Below are positions 57,179 through 64,000 of a stretch of DNA of 64,000 nt, piece by piece. This stretch comes from Eubacteriales bacterium (GTDB lineage Bacteria; Bacillota; Clostridia; Christensenellales; Aristaeellaceae). The notes beneath the pieces are model-generated. The model was not told where the DNA came from. It ran no database searches and saw only the letters and a list, made by a program, of their open reading frames with translations. The stretch lies in contig JAQUWD010000005.1 of assembly GCA_028693055.1 (NCBI GenBank), positions 40,340 through 104,339 of the forward strand, written 5' to 3'. A program made the translations under genes and the position numbers. Position 1 is the first letter of the stretch. Every line of letters starts with the position of its first letter.

Positions 57179-58036
57179 ATGAAAACAGGCAAAGCGGAAG
57201 TCTTTGTGCCTAATCGTTACCTATTGGGAGAGGGCCCCTGTTACGCGAGCGGCAGGCTCAGCTGGGTGGATATTAAGACGGGAACATTGAATGTATTGGA
57301 GGGGAGCGGTAAGATCCGCTCCCTCCAGACTGGCCAGTATCTGGGCGCAGCTATTCCCACCGAGTCTGGGCGATATATCGCCTGTATGACTACAGGCTTG
57401 TATTTACTGGAGGACGATGCCATCCTGCACAGACTGGATATCCCCTACGGGCTTGAAACCTATCAGCGCTTCAACGACGCCAAGTGTGATCCGCGGGGGC
57501 GGCTGTTTGCTGGCACCATGCCCCTGTTTATGAAGTATGCGCGGCAGGGAGGCAAGCTATATCGCTATGAAGGGGACGCGTCCCAGCCGCTTGACGCCTT
57601 TGTTGTCGTTCCCAACGGCATGGCGTGGACGGCGGATGAGCGCACACTCTATCTAGTAGACACGGCCTTTGCGAACATTGACGCATTTGACTACGATCCC
57701 GAAACGGGAATGATCGCGAATCGCCGCAATGTCATACACATTGAGGGCGGCGCTCCCGACGGTATGACGATTGATGCAGAGGACAAGCTGTGGGTGGCTA
57801 TCTGGGGCGGAGGCGAGGTGCGTCGTTACGATCCGGCTACCAGTGAAGTGTTAGAGACTGTGAAAGTGAATGTGCAGCAAGTGTCATCCTGCTGCTTCGG
57901 AGACAATGATCTGCGAACGCTTTACATCACCACATCGTCAGAGGGCGAGAACGAAAATCAACAGGCTGGTTGCGTCTTTGCCTACCGCACGGAAACGGTG
58001 GGCACGGCGACCCGCCTATTCAACGACAAGTACTGA
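57179..58036 (+). CDS. SMP-30/gluconolactonase family protein
   Basis: LGEGPCYASGRLSWVDIKTGTL; RFNDAKCDPRGRLFAGTM; VPNGMAWTADERTLYLVDT; GAPDGMTIDAEDKLWVAIWGGGEVRRYDP. Confidence 0.95.
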   Translation: MKTGKAEVFVPNRYLLGEGPCYASGRLSWVDIKTGTLNVLEGSGKIRSLQTGQYLGAAIPTESGRYIACMTTGLYLLEDDAILHRLDIPYGLETYQRFNDAKCDPRGRLFAGTMPLFMKYARQGGKLYRYEGDASQPLDAFVVVPNGMAWTADERTLYLVDTAFANIDAFDYDPETGMIANRRNVIHIEGGAPDGMTIDAEDKLWVAIWGGGEVRRYDPATSEVLETVKVNVQQVSSCCFGDNDLRTLYITTSSEGENENQQAGCVFAYRTETVGTATRLFNDKY

Positions 58037-58053
58037 TAGCAAGGAGAATCACA

Positions 58054-58713
58054 ATGGATATCGTGAAGATCACCAAAGAAAAAAAACTTATCGCCATTGT
58101 GCGTGGTCTGGGCGCGGACAAGCTACTGAGACTCGCACAGGCTTTGCTGGATGGCGGTATCTGCATGATAGAGATCACGTTTGACCAGAAGCACCCTGAC
58201 ACATGGACGGACACGGCGCGTGCAATCCGGCTGCTTGCCGAACAATACGCTGGGAGAATCTATCCCGGGGCAGGCACCGTTATGACCGTGGAGCAGGTGA
58301 AAATTGCCCATGAGGCGGGAGCGTTGTACATTATCTCTCCGAATGTAAATGAGGAGGTAATCCGGGAAACAAAGAAACTAGGAATGGCCTCCTATCCCGG
58401 TGCACTGACACCCACCGAGGCTGCATTCGCGGGCGAATGCGGTGCGGATATCATCAAGGTATTCCCGGCCGGAGTATTGGAGCCCGCCTACATTAAGGCG
58501 ATCCGCGCACCGCTGTCGCATCTCGATTTTATGGCTGTTGGCGGCGTAAATGAGCAGAACGCTTCTGATTTCATGAATGCAGGGGCTGTGGGCTTGGGCG
58601 TAGGCGGCAACCTGGTGAACAAGCGGCTGATTGAGAACGGAGAATTCGATAAGATCACTGCGTTGGCGGCACAGCTTGTGGAAGCAGTTCGTGCGAAAGG
58701 GACAAACGCATGA
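58054..58713 (+). CDS. 2-dehydro-3-deoxyphosphogluconate (KDPG/KHG) aldolase
   Basis: KKLIAIVRGLGADKLLRLAQALLDGGICMIEITF; PGAGTVMTVEQ; SPNVNEEVI; ADIIKVFPAG. Confidence 0.95.
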   Translation: MDIVKITKEKKLIAIVRGLGADKLLRLAQALLDGGICMIEITFDQKHPDTWTDTARAIRLLAEQYAGRIYPGAGTVMTVEQVKIAHEAGALYIISPNVNEEVIRETKKLGMASYPGALTPTEAAFAGECGADIIKVFPAGVLEPAYIKAIRAPLSHLDFMAVGGVNEQNASDFMNAGAVGLGVGGNLVNKRLIENGEFDKITALAAQLVEAVRAKGTNA

Positions 58714-59735
58714 AGAAAGTGATTACCTTCGGCGAGATCATGATGCGGTTAAATCCAGAGGGCTACCTGCGCTTTGCACAGGCTACTCGCTTTGAAGCAA
58801 CCTATGCAGGCGGAGAGGCCAATGTAAGCGTTTCTTTGGCAAACTACGGTGAGGAGACAGCCTTCGTTACAAAATTACCGGAACATGATATTGGTACAAA
58901 CGCCTTAAACGCGCTGCGTCAGTATGGGGTGGATACGACGCGCATTCTACGCGGCGGTTCTCGTTTGGGCTTATACTATGTAGAAAAAGGTGCGTCTCAG
59001 CGCGGAAGCAAGGTTATTTATGACCGTGCTAACTCTGCTATAGCAATGTCAAAACGTGAGGAATACGACTGGCCAAGGCTTTTGGAAGGGGCAGATTGGT
59101 TTCATTTTACCGGTATCACGCCCGCGCTGGGCGGTGAGCTGCCAGATATCTGTCTGGATGCGCTACAAGAAGCCAAGCGCATGGGGCTGACTGTGTCGTG
59201 CGACCTCAATTACCGAGGCAAACTGTGGACACGGGAGAAAGCCGGAGAGATTATGACCAATCTAATGCCCTATGTGGACGTGTGTATCGCCAACGAGGAA
59301 GACGCGAAGGATGTGTTTGGCATTGCGGCGAAGGATACGGATGTATCCTCTGGAAAGCTGAACCGTGACGGCTACATCAGCGTTGCAAGCCAATTGATGG
59401 AGCGTTTCCATTTTAAGGCGGTTGCCATTACATTGCGTGGCTCCGTCTCAGCTAGTGATAATAACTGGTCTGGACTTCTGTATGACGGCAAGGCTGCCTT
59501 CTTCGCCACCAATTACCTCATCCATATCGTGGATCGTGTAGGGGGCGGAGATAGCTTTGGCGGTGGACTCATCCACGCTATGAGAAAATGGCCGGAGAAT
59601 CCGCAGAAAGCCATTGACTTTGCTGTGGCAGCCAGTTGCCTCAAGCAGACGATCGAGTTTGATTTCAATCATGCATCCGAGGCGGAAGTGCTGGCGCTGG
59701 CGGACGGTAATGCGTCAGGTCGTGTACAGCGGTAA
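58710..59735 (+). CDS. PfkB family sugar kinase, 2-keto-3-deoxygluconate kinase-like
   Basis: ITFGEIMMRLNPEGYLRFAQATRFEATYAGGEANVSVSLA; DRVGGGDSFGGGLIHAM. Confidence 0.93.
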   Translation: MKKVITFGEIMMRLNPEGYLRFAQATRFEATYAGGEANVSVSLANYGEETAFVTKLPEHDIGTNALNALRQYGVDTTRILRGGSRLGLYYVEKGASQRGSKVIYDRANSAIAMSKREEYDWPRLLEGADWFHFTGITPALGGELPDICLDALQEAKRMGLTVSCDLNYRGKLWTREKAGEIMTNLMPYVDVCIANEEDAKDVFGIAAKDTDVSSGKLNRDGYISVASQLMERFHFKAVAITLRGSVSASDNNWSGLLYDGKAAFFATNYLIHIVDRVGGGDSFGGGLIHAMRKWPENPQKAIDFAVAASCLKQTIEFDFNHASEAEVLALADGNASGRVQR

Positions 59736-59750
59736 AAATAAGGAGGAATA

Positions 59751-61292
59751 ATGATGACTTATATGCCGGAACTCCGGGAATTGAACGGCCAAAAGGTGCT
59801 ATATGTGGATAATCAGCCGTTTCTGATCCTCGGCTTTCAGCTGAATTGCGACTCCTGCTACGATCCGGACGTCATTGACAAGCTAATGCGCAATGCGCGA
59901 GCGATGGGCTGTAATACCGTGGCGCTTTTATTGTACTGGCGCCTTATCGAGCCTCAGGAGAGCGTGTTTGATTACTCTATTTTGGATAGCATGCTCCAAT
60001 CCGCCAACAAGCACGATCTGCGTATCGTTCTTGTATGGTTTGGCTCCTACAAGAACGCGACCATGCATTACGCCCCGGATTGGATTATCAACGATCACGA
60101 AACATACCGTCGCGTCCACGCGGCTAACGGCGACGAGATCCCGTATGTGGCATGTTATAACTGCGGCGAACTGATTGAGAAGGACAAGCGCGCTGTAACG
60201 AATGTATTTGCACATTTACGGGATAAAGACACGACGCAACGCGTCATCTTGTTTCAGGTGAATAATGAGACGGGGCTTCTGGGCGGAACCTCACGCTGTC
60301 ATTGTCCTGTTTGTGAGGAACGCTATCATGAGAAGGACTATCCGGCACTGTATGGACAGCGTGCGGATGAGGCGTTCTCCGCAGAATGCCTGTTGGCGTT
60401 CCAAGAGCAAATTGCCGAATCTGCGAAGGCGGTCTATCCGCTGCCCTGCTACATGAACGCGTGGTTGGCTTTTCCCACGCCCGACTCGATTGGCGGCTTT
60501 ACTTATCCGGCTGGCGGCCCCAATTACCGCGTGCTTGACGTTTATGTGGAGCAAAAGAAATATATCGACTTTGTGTCCCCTGATATCTATGTGCCGAGTT
60601 ATCGCGACTTCCATCGCGTGTGCCGGGATTACAAGCGGCTGGGTAATCCGTTATACGTGGCAGAGCATGCGCTTGGCAGCACTAGTCGCGCCTATAAAAA
60701 CGTTTATTATGCTTTTGGAGAGTTTGCGTCGTTGGGTTTTGATCCGTGGGCAATTGACTGCGCATACCCCGATGTGATGGAGAAACCGTTATGCGATGTG
60801 GTGCACGAGCGCTGGAATGACGAGGCCTATGAAATGCTCTCTTCATACCGTCCCATTCGCGAGGCGATGATTCCTGTGGCGAAGGCCATGGGAACAGATA
60901 GGCTGAAATATTGGGTGCAGGAAGAGTCGGAGACGGATTTGGCACTGGACTTCGGCGATGTATTCGTGAAAGTTAGCTACTGCAAGCCCAAGAACGGACA
61001 AAGTCGCGGCATGGCTATTCGATTGAGCACAAACCAGTTTGTGGTATTGGGCTGCAACAGCATGGTGGGATTCCTGCGGGAAGATGGTTCTGTAATCGAG
61101 ATGTCGCGCTCTGAACGTGGGCATTTCGATGGGGAAACCTTTATAAAGGAAGGCGAGAACACCATAATGGGGCAGGATCACGGCAAGCATCGTCTATTGA
61201 TCCGCGAGGGTAAGGTGCACTTCATTGAATTGAATGTAGAGGGCAAACTGCCGGATTCTCGCACGGATATCATGAAGATGGTAGAGATCTGA
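59751..61292 (+). CDS. beta-galactosidase-like glycoside hydrolase (GH35/GH42 clan, DUF5597-like C-terminus)
   Basis: QPFLILGFQLNCDS...NTVALLLYWRLIEPQESVFDYS; acid/base FQVNNETG; candidate nucleophile LYVAEHALGS. Confidence 0.82.
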   Translation: MMTYMPELRELNGQKVLYVDNQPFLILGFQLNCDSCYDPDVIDKLMRNARAMGCNTVALLLYWRLIEPQESVFDYSILDSMLQSANKHDLRIVLVWFGSYKNATMHYAPDWIINDHETYRRVHAANGDEIPYVACYNCGELIEKDKRAVTNVFAHLRDKDTTQRVILFQVNNETGLLGGTSRCHCPVCEERYHEKDYPALYGQRADEAFSAECLLAFQEQIAESAKAVYPLPCYMNAWLAFPTPDSIGGFTYPAGGPNYRVLDVYVEQKKYIDFVSPDIYVPSYRDFHRVCRDYKRLGNPLYVAEHALGSTSRAYKNVYYAFGEFASLGFDPWAIDCAYPDVMEKPLCDVVHERWNDEAYEMLSSYRPIREAMIPVAKAMGTDRLKYWVQEESETDLALDFGDVFVKVSYCKPKNGQSRGMAIRLSTNQFVVLGCNSMVGFLREDGSVIEMSRSERGHFDGETFIKEGENTIMGQDHGKHRLLIREGKVHFIELNVEGKLPDSRTDIMKMVEI

Positions 61293-61315
61293 CAGCCAGC
61301 ATACAAGGAGGGCGC

Positions 61316-62473
61316 ATGGAGAACTTTCGATTTTGCAATGGCACGGATGTACGCTTTGGCAAAGGAATGCTCAATTGTCTGCCGGAACTTTTAAAGCCTT
61401 ATGGCAACAGGGTTTTGATGACCTATGGCGGCGGCAGTATCAAGCGCACAGGGCTGTATAGCCAGATACGCATGCTGCTAACGGATTTTGAAGTGTTCGA
61501 GCTATCCGGCATTGAGCCAAATCCACGCATCCAAAGCGTCTATGCGGGACAGGCACTGTGTGCAGACAAAAAGATCGATATTATATTGGCTGTAGGTGGC
61601 GGTAGCACCATCGACTGTTCTAAGGCTATCGCGGCGGCGGCATGCTCCGAAGAGGATGCGTGGCAGCTGGTGTTGAATCCATCTAAGATCAAGCGCGCAT
61701 TGCCCATTGTGACTGTATTGACCCTTGCGGCTACGGGCAGCGAGACGAATTGCGGCGGTGTGATCAGCAACCCGGCTACCAGCGAGAAATTAGGCTTTCA
61801 GAACCCTAGTGTGCGCCCTAAAGCCGCGGTTTTAGATCCAGAACTCACTTATACAGTAAGCAGCAAACAAACGGCTGCTGGAGCGGCGGATATTTTCTCA
61901 CATGTAGTGGAGCAGTATTTCTCGCGAGAGCCTTGCTATGTGACGGATGCCATCTGTGAGGGAGTTATGAGGACGGTTGTGCGCTACGCACCTCTTGCGC
62001 TGCGCGAACCAAGGTGCTACGAGGCGCGCGCGCAGTTGATGTGGGCGAGCACGCTGGGCCTGAATATGATCTGTTCGCTTGGAAAGCGCACAGCGTGGAG
62101 CTGTCACCCTATTGAGCATGAAGTTAGCGCCTATTATGACGTTACACACGGCGTTGGCTTGGCCATCTTGACGCCCCGCTGGATGCGCTACGCATTGAAC
62201 GAGCAAACGCTGGACTGCTTTGTGCGCTATGCCCAAAATGTGTGGGGGATAAAGGATAACAACGACCGCTGGGCGACGGCGCGTGAGGGCATCGACCGCA
62301 CGACGGCATTCTTTGGAAGCCTCAATATTCCCGCAACACTAAGCGAGCTGGGTGTTGGTAATGAGCACTTCGAACAGATGGCACAGCACGCTATCGCGTA
62401 TAATGATTTGAAAAACGCCTTTGTCCCCATGGATGAAAAAACCGTATGGAACGTCCTGAATGCCAGCCTGTGA
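61316..62473 (+). CDS. iron-containing alcohol dehydrogenase
   Basis: ILAVGGGSTIDCSKAIAA; TLAATGSETN; CHPIEHEVSAYYDVTHGVGLAILTPRWMRY. Confidence 0.95.
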   Translation: MENFRFCNGTDVRFGKGMLNCLPELLKPYGNRVLMTYGGGSIKRTGLYSQIRMLLTDFEVFELSGIEPNPRIQSVYAGQALCADKKIDIILAVGGGSTIDCSKAIAAAACSEEDAWQLVLNPSKIKRALPIVTVLTLAATGSETNCGGVISNPATSEKLGFQNPSVRPKAAVLDPELTYTVSSKQTAAGAADIFSHVVEQYFSREPCYVTDAICEGVMRTVVRYAPLALREPRCYEARAQLMWASTLGLNMICSLGKRTAWSCHPIEHEVSAYYDVTHGVGLAILTPRWMRYALNEQTLDCFVRYAQNVWGIKDNNDRWATAREGIDRTTAFFGSLNIPATLSELGVGNEHFEQMAQHAIAYNDLKNAFVPMDEKTVWNVLNASL

Positions 62474-62516
62474 CGCAAAACGGATGTCTAAACAACGTGA
62501 AAAACCAAACCAAAAC

Positions 62517-62827
62517 GGGGCTGTTGCACAAGCAAAATGTGCAGCGGCTCCTTTGGCTTAAGCGGAGCCTTAGCCCTTGCAGCAGACCGCACGGTGAGGA
62601 CAGCCGTAGCAATCCTCGCGCCTGTAACGAGTAACCTGGCGAACAGTACCGTCCATGGTGCGTTCCGCTGCCGTTCCCACAGAAACCAGCATCCGCCCCG
62701 CTTTGCACAGGTTGTAGTCGCTGGGGGCATAGTCGGGCATGCTTTTGGCACGACCGTTTTGCGCCTTGAACTTCTTAGTACGACTGCTGTTGTAATTGTT
62801 GAAAGAGCGAAAGAGAAAAACGGTCAA
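62517..62827 (-). mobile_element. IS1182-type transposase 3' remnant with one terminal inverted repeat
   Basis: GGGGCTGTTGCACAA at 62517-62531; minus ORF 62570-62827 NYNSSRTKKFKAQNGRAKSMPDYAPSDYNLCKAGRMLVSVGTAAERTMDGTVRQVTRYRREDCYGCPHRAVCCKG. Confidence 0.75.
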
Positions 62828-62842
62828 GGGGCGTTAGCGCCC

Positions 62843-62871
62843 TTGCGTTCCCTCCCCCCATGATGTATAAT
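62843..62871 (+). promoter_or_regulatory. putative promoter of BMP-family lipoprotein gene
   Basis: TTGCGT-17 bp-TATAAT. Confidence 0.6.
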
Positions 62872-62920
62872 AGGGCCACGGAAAACCAACCATTGAACAC
62901 GGGAAAGGATGTAATATGAA

Positions 62921-63925
62921 ATGAAGAAGAGCCTGTCTTTGCTCCTTTGCATCGCCATGATCGTTACATTGGGTCTTGGCCTTGTCAATGCCAATGCCGA
63001 AAAGACGGAGGATACGGTCAAGGTAGCCTTGTGCGTAGCGGAAACCTTGGGAGATAAAGGATTTTATGATAGCGCCAACGAAGGGCTGAAGGAACTGGAA
63101 AACGACTATGGCGTTGAGGGCAGCGTGGTTGAGTGTAAGAGCGACGCCAGCGCCTATGAGCCCGCGCTAATCGAGGCTGCCGAGCAGAACGATATCGTTG
63201 TGGCGGTAGGTTGGCAGTTCTGGGACGGCCTGACGGCAGTGGTTCCCGAAATGCCGGATACGAAGTTCATTTTTATTGATAACGGTTTGGACGGCGTAGG
63301 GGATAACCTTTTGTCCATCACCTATAAGGAAAATCAGGGTAGCTTTTTGGCGGGCTATATCGCCATGAAGATGGCTGCCTCGAATACCGTCGGCGTTATC
63401 GGCGGCGAAGATAGCGACACGATCAATAACTTCATCGTAGGCTATAAACAAGGCGCACTGTACGCCAATCCTAATGGTACGGTGCTGGATCCCGTTTATA
63501 CCGACGATTACGAAGCGCCCGATAAGGGCAAGGAAGCAGCCCTGAGCCTGTATGCCAAAGGCGCGGACGTGGTGTTCGCTGTGGCGGGCAAGACGGGCCT
63601 CGGCGTATTTGAAGCCGGCGCGGAGCAGGGAAAATATGCCATCGGCGTGGATAGCGATCAAAAAGCGGAAAACCCAGATGTGGTGATTTGCTCCATGATG
63701 AAAAAGGTAGGCGATAGCATTTATCAGGCCATCGCTCAGTATTTGGACGAGGGAGATTTCGCCGGTGGAACCATCTGGGACGCGGACGTCACCTCCGGGC
63801 TGATCGAAATCGGCTATGGCGACGAAACCATGGCCCAGCAGGTCACCGATGAACTGAAAGCTGAGGTAGACGAGCTGAGAGACAAGATTGTTTCCGGCGA
63901 GATCGTAGTGGAAAGCACACGGTAG
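62921..63925 (+). CDS. BMP family ABC transporter substrate-binding protein
   Basis: Signal peptide; VKVALCVAETLGDKGFYDSANEGLKELENDYG; FIFIDNGLDGVGDNLLSITYKENQGSFLAGYIAMKMA. Confidence 0.93.
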   Translation: MKKSLSLLLCIAMIVTLGLGLVNANAEKTEDTVKVALCVAETLGDKGFYDSANEGLKELENDYGVEGSVVECKSDASAYEPALIEAAEQNDIVVAVGWQFWDGLTAVVPEMPDTKFIFIDNGLDGVGDNLLSITYKENQGSFLAGYIAMKMAASNTVGVIGGEDSDTINNFIVGYKQGALYANPNGTVLDPVYTDDYEAPDKGKEAALSLYAKGADVVFAVAGKTGLGVFEAGAEQGKYAIGVDSDQKAENPDVVICSMMKKVGDSIYQAIAQYLDEGDFAGGTIWDADVTSGLIEIGYGDETMAQQVTDELKAEVDELRDKIVSGEIVVESTR

Positions 63926-64000
63926 GGTCAAGCACTACATGCGAGGAGTTCCTGGTATGCAGTGCTTTGATGCCGCAAAGTTCAGGAAAAGGTGAATGAA

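Noticed and set aside
63167-63931. 254-aa ORF antisense to the BMP lipoprotein
   Set aside because: Shadow ORF; plus strand has signal peptide and BMP motifs

Overview
A 64 kb window of a moderately GC-rich Firmicutes/Clostridia-type chromosome. It is densely coded, has strong SD sites and sigma-A promoters, and carries T-box and glycine riboswitch leaders. Going left to right: (1) a partial MacB-like ABC ATPase followed by an overlapping run of HlyD-type adaptors; (2) an orphan proline-rich protein; (3) a glycine-cleavage operon (gcvT-H-PA-PB plus lipoate ligase) behind a tandem glycine riboswitch; (4) an N-acyl-D-amino-acid deacylase-like gene followed by a ~139-bp tandem repeat array; (5) a T-box-controlled DUF523-pheS-pheT operon containing a cluster of intergenic palindromes; (6) a Cys-type sulfatase with an Lpl-like sugar ABC importer and a YesN/AraC regulator; (7) two cell-surface proteins with xPKTGD sorting signals, one of 1915 aa; (8) MurC-like and LarA-like genes and a GGDEF protein; (9) a LacI-MalEFG-neopullulanase operon with duplicated operators; (10) a beta-helix/CBM9 secreted pair beside a truncated gene; (11) an IclR-linked ~13 kb sugar-acid/glycoside catabolic cluster (ABC importer, divergent DHDPS-family protein, enolase-superfamily dehydratase, SDR, GH4, SMP-30 lactonase, KDPG aldolase, KDG kinase, GH35/42-like protein, Fe-ADH); (12) an IS1182-type transposase remnant; (13) a BMP-family lipoprotein. 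I saw no CRISPR array, rRNA or tRNA. The most interesting items are the IclR cluster with its paired putative operators and active-site-divergent DHDPS homologue, the 139-bp tandem repeat/palindrome family, and the twin direct repeats between the YesN regulator and its transporter. All family calls come from reading the sequence; no searches were run.
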